Shown piece by piece: positions 25,842 to 35,777 of a DNA stretch of 64,000 bases; position 1 is the first letter of the stretch; every line of letters starts with the position of its first letter. The notes below the pieces were generated by a model that ran no database searches, was not told where the DNA came from, and was given only the letters and a program-made list of their open reading frames with translations. The stretch spans positions 1 through 64,000 of the forward strand of contig JAAXJB010000048.1 of NCBI GenBank assembly GCA_012270065.1. Direction: 5' to 3'. A program made the position numbers and the translations under genes. The stretch comes from Rubripirellula sp. GTDB lineage: Bacteria; Planctomycetota; Planctomycetia; Pirellulales; Pirellulaceae.

Positions 25842-27038
25842 CTACGGGTTTGCAGTTGCACCGATGATGGAGGCGATTTCACCGGCAAGCCGATTCACGC
25901 TGCCGTTGCCATCGGGGTGCAGGCGAGTGCTGAGGAAAATGAATACACGGTCTGTTTCAGGATCGATCCACATCACCGTCCCCGTAAAACCTCCATGTCC
26001 GAAAGCGCTGTCAGAAAGTTTGTCACCGCGATTGCTCGAGTAGGGTGAACGATGATCCCAGCCGTACGTTCGCGTGCCAATCACTTTGGATTCGCGTTCC
26101 ACTTCACGGGGGCGGATCATCATTTTGAGCGTTGGCTGTGGGAATGGGATTTCTGCTTTGCTCGAAGCGATGCGTAGCATCTGTTGCCCATATCGAGTGA
26201 GATCATCAGCCGTAGAAAACAGACCTGCATGTCCGGCGACACCGAGGAGCAGGTGAGCTCGAGGGTCATGGACATCACCCTTGATCCATTGGCCATCACG
26301 CTGTTCCGTTGCTGCTGCCCGCTTCTTCAGTGTTGCTGATGGATTGAAGGTCGTTTCCTGCATGCCCAGCGGGGCAAACACATGCTTTTGAGCATATTGG
26401 TCAAGTGGTTGATCGCTTATTTTTTCAACGAGTTTTCCAAGCACGATGTACCCGACATCGGTGTACATGAACTTTGTTCCGCGATCTGCCAGAGGTTTCA
26501 GGTTGCAGATGTTTTTCCAGGATGTATCGACTCCGTTCTGGTAGTCACGAAGTGAATTGTCGGGAATCAGGCCTCCTACATGCAAAAGAAGATCCTCGAC
26601 CGTAATCGATTCTTTGCCATTTTTTCCAAATTCGGGAAGAAACTGGGAAACTCTGGAGAGGGGTGATAACTGTCCCTCGCCAATCAGTTTCATGATTGAT
26701 GTTGCTGTCGCAACGGGTTTGGTCAGTGATGCAAGGTCGAAAACGGTATCAACAGTCATCGGCTCAGTGACCGGTTTGACTTGTCGTTGTCCGAAGGCAC
26801 GCCGATACAGAATGCGGTCACGGTCGGCAATCACGACGACGGCACCGGGCATTTTTCCCGCTTCAATGCCTTGTTGGACAATTGTTTCAATCACATCAAA
26901 TTCATGCTCTGATGAGGAGGTCTGCTCGTCCGGTTTTGGGGGAGCCGCAGTGGCTGTTCCCAGTATGAAAGAAAGGGCGAACAACGCACTGATGAGCGTG
27001 GGGATGAAGAACCTGTGATCTCGAAATTGGGTGGGCAT
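25842..27038 (-). CDS. Secreted serine hydrolase of the beta-lactamase (class C/PBP-like) family
   Basis: 398 residues with a Sec signal ending about residue 32. The active-site SxxK is S104-L-T-K107, the Tyr motif is in MYTDVGY (about 190-196), and GHGGFTG near the C-terminus stands for the KTG/HxG box. These are DD-carboxypeptidase/esterase-like proteins; the substrate (peptidoglycan peptide, ester or beta-lactam) cannot be read from sequence. truB is upstream on the same strand with a 127-bp gap. Confidence 0.93.
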   Translation of the reverse strand: MPTQFRDHRFFIPTLISALFALSFILGTATAAPPKPDEQTSSSEHEFDVIETIVQQGIEAGKMPGAVVVIADRDRILYRRAFGQRQVKPVTEPMTVDTVFDLASLTKPVATATSIMKLIGEGQLSPLSRVSQFLPEFGKNGKESITVEDLLLHVGGLIPDNSLRDYQNGVDTSWKNICNLKPLADRGTKFMYTDVGYIVLGKLVEKISDQPLDQYAQKHVFAPLGMQETTFNPSATLKKRAAATEQRDGQWIKGDVHDPRAHLLLGVAGHAGLFSTADDLTRYGQQMLRIASSKAEIPFPQPTLKMMIRPREVERESKVIGTRTYGWDHRSPYSSNRGDKLSDSAFGHGGFTGTVMWIDPETDRVFIFLSTRLHPDGNGSVNRLAGEIASIIGATANP

Positions 27039-27165
27039 GCTTTTGCTATTGATGGGAAGTGAGGCAGAGGAGGCTTCAGTTCTAATGCATGGTTCCGTTG
27101 TCGGGCAACTTGGCGTTCCTGGGAAGGATCATTTGAATCTCCCGTTTTGCCGTGTTGTCCTGTTT

Positions 27166-28095
27166 TCAACTTGATGCAGAGAAAGTCGGAAAAACACGAT
27201 GTGGGCACCATTGGCCACGTTTAAGACGCACGATAGCACGTAACTGGCCGTCTGGAGTGATTGCAGCCGCCTCCGAGACATCTTGATCAATCATCCTGTC
27301 TGAATCAATGAATTCGACTTCATTCAGACACAAACCGTGACCCAGTCTTTGTGCATCGTCTGCGGTGACTTCGATTTGGGGCAGGTGTTGTACCGCCAGA
27401 GAGGGCGATAGCAGATGCGCATCGAGTGTCTCTTCCCGAAGCACGTCCACTGACAGAGCATTTTCGATCACAAAGGGGCCGACGCCTGTTCGGCACAGAA
27501 ATGACATGACCGCTGTCGATCCGGCATTGACAGCCAGATCGATCCCAAGCGTGCGAATGTAAGTTCCAGATCCGCAAATGACGTCCAAATCAACTTCCGG
27601 AAATTCATATCTTGTGATGTTGAGAGCATGGATCTCAACCTTTCGTGATGGCATGTCAAAGGTCTCCCCCGCACGAATTCGCTGGTGAGCGCGCTTGCCG
27701 TTGATCCATATGGCTGAGTGAGCTGGTGGAACCTGCTCGATCTGACCGGTCAGGTCTCTTGCCGCCTGTTCCAGTTGTTCCCGGGTGGGAATCGGCAGAT
27801 CCGGGAATTCGCTGATATCACCCTCCAGGTCTCCTGAGACACTTGATGATCCGATGCGGAAGGTAGCCAGATAATGTTTGGGTTGTTGTTGCACATAGGG
27901 AACCAGGCGTACGGCTGGACCTACTCCCAGGACAAGTACACCTTCAGCCAACGGGTCAAGCGTTCCAGCATGCCCAACTTTGGTTTTGCGTGGAAGACGT
28001 CGCTGTACAACATTTACGACATCGCGTGAGGTCATGCCTGACGGCTTGTTGCAGCAAAGAAATCCAAAGGGTGTCACTGTGACCTCAGTACGCAA
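27166..28095 (-). CDS. truB: tRNA pseudouridine(55) synthase TruB
   Basis: 309 residues. It isomerises U55 in the T-loop of tRNAs. The catalytic block HAGTLDPLAEGVLVLGVG carries the essential Asp, and CCNKPSGMTSRDVV, PPAHSAIWINGKRAHQR and CGSGTYIRTLGID are TruB family motifs. The C-terminal region is PUA-like. It normally lies near rbfA/infB; here it is separated from that cluster. Confidence 0.96.
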   Translation of the reverse strand: MRTEVTVTPFGFLCCNKPSGMTSRDVVNVVQRRLPRKTKVGHAGTLDPLAEGVLVLGVGPAVRLVPYVQQQPKHYLATFRIGSSSVSGDLEGDISEFPDLPIPTREQLEQAARDLTGQIEQVPPAHSAIWINGKRAHQRIRAGETFDMPSRKVEIHALNITRYEFPEVDLDVICGSGTYIRTLGIDLAVNAGSTAVMSFLCRTGVGPFVIENALSVDVLREETLDAHLLSPSLAVQHLPQIEVTADDAQRLGHGLCLNEVEFIDSDRMIDQDVSEAAAITPDGQLRAIVRLKRGQWCPHRVFPTFSASS

Positions 28096-28335
28096 GGAGA
28101 TGGTAAAACGGGTTTCCTGGGGGTGCTATTGCCACGATGGCTTTTTCGATAGCTTTACATGGGACCTGGCGAGGCACAATCACCATGGTGTTCTGTAGAA
28201 CCAGCGGACGAGCCTGGCATGCTAGTTGGTGGGGAGCATGGGACGCAAATGGTGATCGGCACTCGATTACAGGTTTCCATACCATTCAGTGAGTCAAAGC
28301 TCGGAAGCAGGTGGAGTCGATGAAAGGTGGAATTG

Positions 28336-28863
28336 ATGAAAAGTGGTGAGAAACTTGTTCTGGAAGGTGAACGCTTCAACGTTTACCAGATGGAATTGAA
28401 TGGCAGTGATGGAAAAAAATACCACCGAGAAGTGATCCGTCATCCAGGTGCAGTCGTTCTGCTGCCGTTGGTTGATCATGATACGGTTGTCTTGATCCGG
28501 AATCATCGCCCAACGGTGGGTGAAACTTTGCTGGAACTGCCAGCGGGAACACGCGAGCCGGGTGAAGTACCTGAGAAGACTGCGGCACGTGAATTGATTG
28601 AAGAAACCGGCTATCGTGCTGGAAACTTGCGTGAAATTTGCGAGTTTTACTCGGCTCCTGGGATCTGTGACGAACTGATGACACTTTACGTGGCGACCGA
28701 TCTGACTGCCGGACAGCATGCTCGCGAGGCAGTGGAGGACATTGAGAATCAATTGGTCGACCGCGACGGGGTGCGAAAGTTGATTGCTGAGGGGGCAATT
28801 CGCGATGCAAAAACGTTGATTGGTTTGCATGTCTTTCTGTACTCGGATTACTCGAAAGAATAG
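28336..28863 (+). CDS. Nudix hydrolase, ADP-ribose pyrophosphatase type
   Basis: 175 residues from ATG 28336, preceded by AAAGGTGG (28323-28330); GTG 28327 is also in frame. The complete Nudix box runs from G71 to Y93 (G-x5-E77-x7-R85-E86-L-x-E89-E90-x-G92). The upstream N-terminal strand pattern and EFYSAPGICDELMTLY after the box fit the NudF/ADP-ribose pyrophosphatase group, which cleaves ADP-ribose or similar sugar nucleotides. A MIP channel gene follows 57 bp downstream on the same strand. Confidence 0.93.
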   Translation: MKSGEKLVLEGERFNVYQMELNGSDGKKYHREVIRHPGAVVLLPLVDHDTVVLIRNHRPTVGETLLELPAGTREPGEVPEKTAARELIEETGYRAGNLREICEFYSAPGICDELMTLYVATDLTAGQHAREAVEDIENQLVDRDGVRKLIAEGAIRDAKTLIGLHVFLYSDYSKE

Positions 28864-28920
28864 AACACATATCTCAAATCTGTTTCTGGTCTCCAGAAGT
28901 TCGTCGCAGGCTGAATTCCA

Positions 28921-29607
28921 ATGAACGAATCCATCACCCGTCGCTGCTTTGCTGAGTTCCTCGGCACTTTCTGCCTTGTGCTTCTGGGTTGTGGTGCAAT
29001 GGCCGTTGATGCAAGGACGCAGATGTTGACACATGTTGGCGTTGCGATTGCATGGGGCCTTGTCGTGATGGTGATGATTTATGCTGTCGGGAGCATCAGT
29101 GGCGCGCACATGAATCCTGCTGTGACGATCGGATTCTCCGCATTGGGCCGGTTGCCTGTCAGGGATGCGCTGTTCTATCTACCAGCGCAATGTCTGGGAG
29201 CACTCGCTGGAGCTGCGGCAATTCGTGCTGTGCTTGGAGTAGATGAGGCAATGCTGGGCAGTACCAATGTCCAGCTGGGGCTGACCCCGATGGCAGGTCT
29301 TGTAATCGAATTCGGCTTGACCTTCATACTGATGTTTGTTGTCGTCGGTGTTTCTACCGGCGCCAAAGAAGAAACCATCACTGCAGCGATTGCTGTGGGA
29401 TCGACCATTGCATTGGCTGCGATGGTTGCGGGCCCGTTGACAAAGGCATCGATGAATCCGGCCCGTAGTCTGGGACCGGCTGTGATTGCCGGTGATATGA
29501 GCGAGTTATGGATTTATTGCGTAGGTCCCATTTCCGGTGCGATTGCGGGCGCGTTCGCCGCACAGGCCTTGCACGCAGGTCGTGATCACACGGTTGACGA
29601 AGCTTGA
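28921..29607 (+). CDS. MIP-family channel (aquaporin/aquaglyceroporin)
   Basis: 228 residues, six transmembrane helices and the two half-helices with NPA at MNPAV (about 64-68) and MNPAR (178-182). Overall closest in pattern to AqpZ, but the selectivity-filter positions read W45, A167, A176 and R182 instead of F-H-T-R. Trp at the first site is as in GlpF, and the small residues predict a wider pore, so glycerol, urea, ammonia or other small solutes are as likely as water. It may be cotranscribed with the Nudix gene. Confidence 0.93.
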   Translation: MNESITRRCFAEFLGTFCLVLLGCGAMAVDARTQMLTHVGVAIAWGLVVMVMIYAVGSISGAHMNPAVTIGFSALGRLPVRDALFYLPAQCLGALAGAAAIRAVLGVDEAMLGSTNVQLGLTPMAGLVIEFGLTFILMFVVVGVSTGAKEETITAAIAVGSTIALAAMVAGPLTKASMNPARSLGPAVIAGDMSELWIYCVGPISGAIAGAFAAQALHAGRDHTVDEA

Positions 29608-29659
29608 TTCTGAATTCCGGTCATCTGTTCCGGTCACCCGTTGCCGCTCTTTCTGATTC

Positions 29660-31987
29660 CTATTTCACGAGACGCCAGCATCGGTGAATCCGCCGATTTC
29701 GGTAATCCTCGGGTACGGTTTGCTTCGAGATTTCGTGGATCTCCTGCAGTGACAGGGCTGATTCGTCAAATTTGAAACGACGGAAGTTGGTGGAAAAGTA
29801 AATCACCCCACCGGTTTTTACCATTGGAAGAAGTTCGGCAATCAGAGGGATGGCATCCTTCTGCACGTTCCAGTCAGTGTCAGTCCGTTTACTGTTTGAA
29901 AAAGTGGGTGGGTCCAGAACCACAAGATCGTAGGTTTCTGTTTTTGGCTGCTTTTGAATGAATTCGCTCACGTCGCTGGCGACGAAACGATGTTGATTTC
30001 CCTTGAAACCATTGAGACGCATATTCTCCCAGGCCCAATCGAGATAAGCCTTGGACAGGTCCACCGTTGTGGTTTGTTTGGCTCCACCTGCGGCTGCATA
30101 GACGCTGAATGATCCCGTGTATGCAAACAGATTTAAGAAGTTGGCACCATCAGCCACATCCTTGACCATCTGGCGGGTGACTCGGTGATCAAGGAAAAGA
30201 CCCGTGTCGACGTAGTCCTGCAGATTGACCAGGAACTTCAATCCGCCTTCATTGACTTCAGTCCTTTCGTTGGTCTGTGCGACTTTTTGATGTTGCGTCT
30301 TCCCTCTCTGTCGCAATCGGCTTTTGAAGTGAACGCGGGAAGCGGGGACATCAAGTGTGGTCCCTGCAGTTTGGACCATCAGATCCAACCAGTTGGCATG
30401 CTGGGCAGGATCACGGTCGTGGGGGCGTTCGTACTCCGTGATGTGCAGCTGGTCTTCATATCGATCAACAATCAGTGGAATCTCTGGAACATCGCGTTCA
30501 TAAATGCGAAAACAGGTAATGCCACGCTTCGTGGGCCATCGTCGAAGATGCTTGGCACGTTTCCTCAATCGAGTGGCAAACAATTCTGCTTGCTGCTGGG
30601 CTTTTTCGTCCAATTGGCCGAACGCGGCGTCACCAGAAGCATGCACGTAGGGTTTGTGCTTTTTCTGGTCGTCATTGGAAATCGGCGGAGCAACATTCTC
30701 GTCTGCTTTGCCTTCCGTTGGCTCATCGGAATCCGTAGGGGTGATACCCCTGTGTTCAGATGGCACGCTCCGGTCATCTTTGGACGACCGATGGATGGTT
30801 GAGTTCGTCTCTGGACTGCTTTCGGATTCTGGTGTGCTGGGGCCCTTTCCTGTAACAGGTTTCGGGCCGTGGTATTGAAAGTAGGTGCACTCGATGCGAC
30901 CGTTGTACAGTTTTCGACGTCGGTCAGCTTCACGGCCCATGGTTCGTTCAAAGGCGGGGAAAGCAGTCAGGAAGTAGTGTGACCAGGTGGGCAGTTTTCT
31001 CAGCACGTTGGGAATGTTCTGATAGAGATATTCCAGATCATAATCGCGCCCAACACGTTGTCCGTAAGGTGGGTTGGTGATCAGGCAGCCAAAGCGTTTT
31101 TTGCTGGTGACAGATTCCATGGCTGTGGCCTGGAAGTGGATGTCGGATGCGACGCCTGCGCGGTCTGCATTTTCCCGTGCAGCCCGGAGTACTCTGGGGT
31201 CAATGTCACTGCCCAGCAGTTTTTCTTCCAGTGGCCCAAGGATCACGGATTTTGCTTTCTCCCTGATGTCTTGCCAGGCTTCCATGGGAAAGTCGGTCCA
31301 GGTTTCACAAGCGAAGTCCCGGTCCAGTCCCGGGGCCATGTTGCGGCCGATGCGTGCAGCCTCGATCGGAATCGTTCCGCTGCCGCAAAACGGATCCAGC
31401 AGCGTTCGGCCTGCTCGCCAGTAGCTCAGCAGCACCATGGCAGCGGCCAGCGTTTCTTTCAGGGGAGCCCGCGAAATATGGGTCCGGTAACCACGTCGGT
31501 GCAGGCTGCGACCCGTTGTATCGAGAGTCAGGGTGGCAATGTCTTTTAAAATTGCAACGTCGATTTTGTATTCTGAACCTGCTTCTGAAAGCTCATTTCT
31601 GTTGTGGTCCCGCCGCAATGCGTCAACGACTGCGCGTTTCACAGAACGCTGAACCGCCGGCACGCTTGTGAGTGTTGATTTGATTGACCGGCCTGTGACA
31701 GGAAATGCAGCATCGCCGGGAAGTAGATCTCCCCACGTGATCTGTTTTGTGACTTCAAACAGGCTGTCAAAATCTGCAGCGGGAAACTCGGAAACGCGAA
31801 TCAGGATCCGGTCTGCGGTTCGAAGCCACAGGTTGGTCTGGCAAATGATGGTGGCATCACCTCGGAAATGGATGCGGCCGGATTCGCCGATGGTCGAATC
31901 GATGCCCAGTTCACGCAGTTCACGGCGTACCACTGCTTCCAGGCCAAAAGCGCAGGTGGCGATCAAATCAAATGTCTGGTTTTTCAA
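29660..31987 (-). CDS. rlmL: Bifunctional 23S rRNA methyltransferase RlmKL
   Basis: 775 residues from a TTG at 31987 with GAGAAG just upstream; the frame is open to 32161 but those 58 residues look non-coding. Order: THUMP-containing RNA-binding part, RlmL methyltransferase with DPFCGSGTIPIEAARIG and NPPYGQRVG (m2G2445), a hydrophilic linker of about 80 residues rich in Ser, Pro, Glu and Asp, then RlmK with NLFAYTGSFSVYAAAGGA and VLDPPTFSNSKR (m7G2069). E. coli RlmKL is 702 residues; the extra length is mainly the linker. It modifies 23S rRNA during ribosome assembly. Confidence 0.94.
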   Translation of the reverse strand: MKNQTFDLIATCAFGLEAVVRRELRELGIDSTIGESGRIHFRGDATIICQTNLWLRTADRILIRVSEFPAADFDSLFEVTKQITWGDLLPGDAAFPVTGRSIKSTLTSVPAVQRSVKRAVVDALRRDHNRNELSEAGSEYKIDVAILKDIATLTLDTTGRSLHRRGYRTHISRAPLKETLAAAMVLLSYWRAGRTLLDPFCGSGTIPIEAARIGRNMAPGLDRDFACETWTDFPMEAWQDIREKAKSVILGPLEEKLLGSDIDPRVLRAARENADRAGVASDIHFQATAMESVTSKKRFGCLITNPPYGQRVGRDYDLEYLYQNIPNVLRKLPTWSHYFLTAFPAFERTMGREADRRRKLYNGRIECTYFQYHGPKPVTGKGPSTPESESSPETNSTIHRSSKDDRSVPSEHRGITPTDSDEPTEGKADENVAPPISNDDQKKHKPYVHASGDAAFGQLDEKAQQQAELFATRLRKRAKHLRRWPTKRGITCFRIYERDVPEIPLIVDRYEDQLHITEYERPHDRDPAQHANWLDLMVQTAGTTLDVPASRVHFKSRLRQRGKTQHQKVAQTNERTEVNEGGLKFLVNLQDYVDTGLFLDHRVTRQMVKDVADGANFLNLFAYTGSFSVYAAAGGAKQTTTVDLSKAYLDWAWENMRLNGFKGNQHRFVASDVSEFIQKQPKTETYDLVVLDPPTFSNSKRTDTDWNVQKDAIPLIAELLPMVKTGGVIYFSTNFRRFKFDESALSLQEIHEISKQTVPEDYRNRRIHRCWRLVK

Positions 31988-32322
31988 CGCACTTCTCGAT
32001 CTGCAACTTGTGGAAAGGGTACAAAACAGTACTTGTGATTTTCGCTCATGGGATTGATCGGATGTTTTGGTTTTGCGTCCGACGCGTGTCGCACTGGCCA
32101 CGGGATGGTGGGGCGAATTCGTAAATTCTTTCCGGTAACCAGCTCTGACTGGGGGGGCCACGCCAAGCCTAGTCGATCTCTGCCACTTTCGAGAGGGGCT
32201 GCATGCCTTCCGGGCACCTTTTAATCTTCGAGAAAAAAAGAACGGTTGGTCCCGGGGATGTTTCTAGATGGTTCGAAAGTGTCCATTGTTGATGATCGGA
32301 AATCTGATCATCAGGATTCTGA
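31988..32322. other. Intergenic region upstream of rlmKL
   Basis: 335 bp between the rlmKL start and the stop of the next minus-strand gene. It contains a repeated ctgatca (about 32306-32326) and an A-rich run at 32232-32239. The open frame of rlmKL extends into it but lacks family similarity. Confidence 0.45.
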
Positions 32323-33624
32323 TCAGCCAAATTCCAACGCACGCTCCGTACTGCTATGCTCAATCACATCGGTTGTCATGGTGATTCCGAGCTCCGTTGC
32401 AAGTGTGCGTAAAGTCGCCTCGTTGTATCGCCTGCTGAAGGTAAGGTGTGTTTTGTGGTCACCATCGGAAATCTGGACTGAATGCATCAGCCAGCCGAGA
32501 TGCATGGCCAAGTTGCTGCCTGTTTCAAGAACAAACTCCCTCTGTGGCAACCACCACCGGGATTCCCGCAAAATCCAGCCATTCGATCCGTCCTCGCGGC
32601 GTCGCAGTCGAAGTCGACTTTTGGCGGGGAATTTACCGAGCTCACTGCGATTGAAAACAACCAATTCATTGTTTCGTGCTTTTGCATAGGGTGGCCATAC
32701 GCGCGCCAGAACGGGGTCAAGAATCATGGTTCGGTAAAACAGGGTTCGTCGATAGATCCAACGAAAAACAATCAGGGCAACGAGAAAGAATGCCAGATTG
32801 ATGACTGTGGCCAGAGTGGGGCTGAATGCATAAATTGCCATCAGGCCAATGCAGAGTGTCTTGTTGCACACTTCAAAAACTGCATCCATGAACGGAACAG
32901 GAGTCAACCATGCCAGAAATTCAAAGAAGAATTTGACACTGTTGATGACAAGGATGTTGACGATCATCGCAAGTGCAAGAAATGTCTCGAGTCCGATTTC
33001 AGGGACCCCCATCTTCAGCATGACAACGGGTTCATCGCCGGGGGCATCCACATTGGCAGCGATCTTGACGACAATCAGGATGATGATGACCGCATAGGCT
33101 TCCAGCCGGTCGACGGCCTGTGCAAAAGGTTTGCTGACTTTGGTGAATCGGGGAATGCTGCTAATCAGTGTCAGTACCAGGAAGGTGATGAAAATGGCTT
33201 CACTTCTCAGTGCACCGCTGGAGCCCAGCATCGGACTGTTGCTGGCCCATTCGGGGCCCCAAAGCGAGATAGCAGATAGGCAGGTCACACCGAAAAAGGG
33301 CGAAAGTGCCAGTGGAGTGAGTGGACCCAGCAATTCAGTCAATCCACTTGCTTGAACCATGGTCGTGGTTTCTGCGATGTTACCGCTGTCCAGCCCTTGC
33401 GAATCCAATGGGCCTATCAGATTTTCAACCACTCTTTGCGAATCGATGGTCGGGTGACCTGCTGCGGCGATCCACGGACTGGCTGTGTTGTGAACCTGAA
33501 GGTTGACTGTTTTTTTGACGGCCTGCAGGTCGGGTGTTTCAATATCCCGGGCAACGCTGGAGCCAAGTGAAGGCCACGGCAAAAGTATCACCAGAAAAAT
33601 CAGCAGGCACAGAGCACGGTTCAT
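32323..33624 (-). CDS. Membrane protein of unknown function with C-terminal soluble domain
   Basis: 433 residues. A Sec-type signal (about 1-22) is followed by a polar extracytoplasmic stretch, then about six hydrophobic helices between residues 95 and 305. The last about 125 residues are soluble, basic near the membrane (RLRLRRRED) and end in a mixed alpha/beta sequence. I recognise no family or catalytic motif. It lies 115 bp downstream of the GDSL gene on the same strand, so it may share a transcript. Confidence 0.85.
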   Translation of the reverse strand: MNRALCLLIFLVILLPWPSLGSSVARDIETPDLQAVKKTVNLQVHNTASPWIAAAGHPTIDSQRVVENLIGPLDSQGLDSGNIAETTTMVQASGLTELLGPLTPLALSPFFGVTCLSAISLWGPEWASNSPMLGSSGALRSEAIFITFLVLTLISSIPRFTKVSKPFAQAVDRLEAYAVIIILIVVKIAANVDAPGDEPVVMLKMGVPEIGLETFLALAMIVNILVINSVKFFFEFLAWLTPVPFMDAVFEVCNKTLCIGLMAIYAFSPTLATVINLAFFLVALIVFRWIYRRTLFYRTMILDPVLARVWPPYAKARNNELVVFNRSELGKFPAKSRLRLRRREDGSNGWILRESRWWLPQREFVLETGSNLAMHLGWLMHSVQISDGDHKTHLTFSRRYNEATLRTLATELGITMTTDVIEHSSTERALEFG

Positions 33625-33739
33625 TTTTTGTCCAGTGACAGGCGTTTGGGGAGAGCAATGGGAACAGGTGCCGGTGAGGTGTTCGGGATGGTCCCGGTGC
33701 AGCGGCTCGCGAAAATTTTAGGTCATTTGTGATGTGATG

Positions 33740-35320
33740 TCATTCCGCATCAGGGAGCATTGAGTTTCCTGCTCGACCGGCAGCCCAACGCCGCAGGCCC
33801 TCCAGTCGCTGTTTCCCGCGTGCGTAATACGCTTCGTTCAATCCCGTCAGATGTCTTTGTGCCAAAGCTTCAAAGCGTTGTTCCACGACTTCTGGATCTT
33901 GCGTGCCTGAATGACTGGAAAACAGTTCATTTTCAAACATGCTGTCAGCGATTGCCTTGCCAAGAATCTGGTGTCCTCTGATCGAAGGATGAACGTGATC
34001 AACAAATAGCTCAGGGTCTGCGATCTGGTCTGGCAGACGATTACCTCGATTGTCCCGTTGGTCAAAAAGACTTGAAGTCTGAATGATCGGAATCTTTTCC
34101 TGACCTGCAATCCGGACAACGGATTTTTCGATGGCAGTGGTTGCTCTTAAAGGGCAAACATCAAGGTCTCTGGCTGCAATCAAGTGCTCCCGTGCCTCCT
34201 CCATATTTCCCAGATCACAAAGAAGGCGACCAGCAACGTAATGGGCTGCGGCATCCAGTGGGTCGATGGAAAGGCAAGCGTTGCACGCTTCGAGACGTTG
34301 TGCGGGCGGCACTTGAGCATCGCTGGCAATCTTCCACCAACGCTGCCATTGAGCAGTTTCCTCGCTGGAAAGTCCCCCGGACAATTCGACTTTGAAAGGT
34401 GGTGTGTTGACCAGATCACAGGCAGGTGTGCATACCCAGATAGGAATTCCTGCCAATCTGACTTGATGGACCATTGCACGGAACGTGCTGTCAAAATGCC
34501 GTTCCACATGCTGCCGCCAGCGCGGATCCCGGTGGTACTTTTCAAGGCCACCGGCATGGTCCAGTCGTGCGTCAACTTCCTGCGACATCAGCGATCTGGG
34601 TAACGTCGCTGGCGTTGAGAATTCCTTCAGCCATGAGACGATCCGGATGTTCCCTGCCAAACCGTTGATCAGTGTTTGAAGAGGTCCGGAATTCAGTATT
34701 TCTCCGTATTCCCGGTCCTCCAGAAATTCATTGTGTCCGGTGTACAGGACAACGGCATCCGGACTGTGAGCCATCACTTCATTGAGTAGCCTGGATACAC
34801 GATAACTTGCGTACGATATCCCACCGACATTGACGACTTCAAAGTCGACTTGTGGAAATAATATTTGCAGACGCATTTCCATCCAGGTCGGAAAAGCAGT
34901 TTCTGTCGAAAATGGTCTTCCTTGCACTGTCGAACCACCAAGAACGAAGATCCGCTTTGTATCTTCTCGCTTGATCGCTGAAAACGATGCCGGGCGAAAG
35001 AAATTCATGCGATGTTCCGGGATACGCCATTCGTTCGCGTCGATGTCCAATTCGAAAAGAGCTTGTTGTTGCTGCAAATCGATGTACGGATCAACCGCGA
35101 CATCTCTGTTCTCTTGTGGCGCAATGACGCGCAACGCCAGTTCCAGAATCATGAATGGTGACAAAGCCATGCCAATTGCCGCCATTCGCATCCAGCATCC
35201 ACGATGCCAGAGTGATGCATTGTGTTGGTGACCAGCTGAATCAGACCCCGAATCATCGAGGACGGGGACAGCCCCGCTGTCTGTTGATGCTGGTGCGTCG
35301 GTGTTGAATTGTTCTGCCAA
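33740..35320 (-). CDS. Membrane-anchored SGNH/GDSL hydrolase-like protein
   Basis: 526 residues. One transmembrane segment (about 44-66) after a 40-residue cytoplasmic tail. SGNH blocks are visible: FVLGGSTVQG with nucleophile Ser130, the Gly block VGGISYAS, YTGHNEF for the GxND block, and VDHVHPS supplying Asp and His near residue 455. An insertion at about 300-390 has TPR-like character. SGNH enzymes are esterases, lipases or acetyl-hydrolases; planctomycete forms may act on cell-surface polysaccharide. The substrate is unknown. Confidence 0.9.
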   Translation of the reverse strand: MAEQFNTDAPASTDSGAVPVLDDSGSDSAGHQHNASLWHRGCWMRMAAIGMALSPFMILELALRVIAPQENRDVAVDPYIDLQQQQALFELDIDANEWRIPEHRMNFFRPASFSAIKREDTKRIFVLGGSTVQGRPFSTETAFPTWMEMRLQILFPQVDFEVVNVGGISYASYRVSRLLNEVMAHSPDAVVLYTGHNEFLEDREYGEILNSGPLQTLINGLAGNIRIVSWLKEFSTPATLPRSLMSQEVDARLDHAGGLEKYHRDPRWRQHVERHFDSTFRAMVHQVRLAGIPIWVCTPACDLVNTPPFKVELSGGLSSEETAQWQRWWKIASDAQVPPAQRLEACNACLSIDPLDAAAHYVAGRLLCDLGNMEEAREHLIAARDLDVCPLRATTAIEKSVVRIAGQEKIPIIQTSSLFDQRDNRGNRLPDQIADPELFVDHVHPSIRGHQILGKAIADSMFENELFSSHSGTQDPEVVEQRFEALAQRHLTGLNEAYYARGKQRLEGLRRWAAGRAGNSMLPDAE

Positions 35321-35777
35321 GGTCCCTGGTTTCCGGCGTCGCGAATTCGAATCTCATGGGGCAGTCAACGAAGCGGCCTCCAACAACCTCTGGACCAGGT
35401 TGCGGGGAGTCGTTGTGGGCTTCATTGGACAGGCTCCAGCATAGCCTTGTTTGCCTTGTCGTGTGTTGTCATGAATACTCATGACACCGGCAAATCATCA
35501 TCGAATTGAGCAGAACACAGCTTTGGTTTGTGATCGGTGTCGCTTCCTTTCTGCAGCCAACCCTGCAGTTTTTGCCTCATTTCTGAGTCTGTCATTCGGC
35601 TGGTCGGCTTGAAGGGCAGATCATTGATCGGAACAATGAAGTACGGAACTGTTCGTGTGGCTCACAGATCCACAGCAGAGCGTATTTGGTGCATTGGGAT
35701 TCGGCCTTTCATGCTTGCTTTCCGGGGTCGACTGGTTGGGCTTGCTGTTTTGCCTGACGTTGTAAGGAATGATGTTC
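35321..35777. other. Divergent intergenic region
   Basis: 457 bp between the GDSL gene (-) and shikimate kinase (+). Nothing beyond the AAGGA ribosome binding site at 35764-35768 is recognised. Confidence 0.5.

Noticed and set aside
28294-29109. 271-codon minus-strand frame
   Set aside because: Antisense to the Nudix and MIP channel genes, both of which are clearly real.
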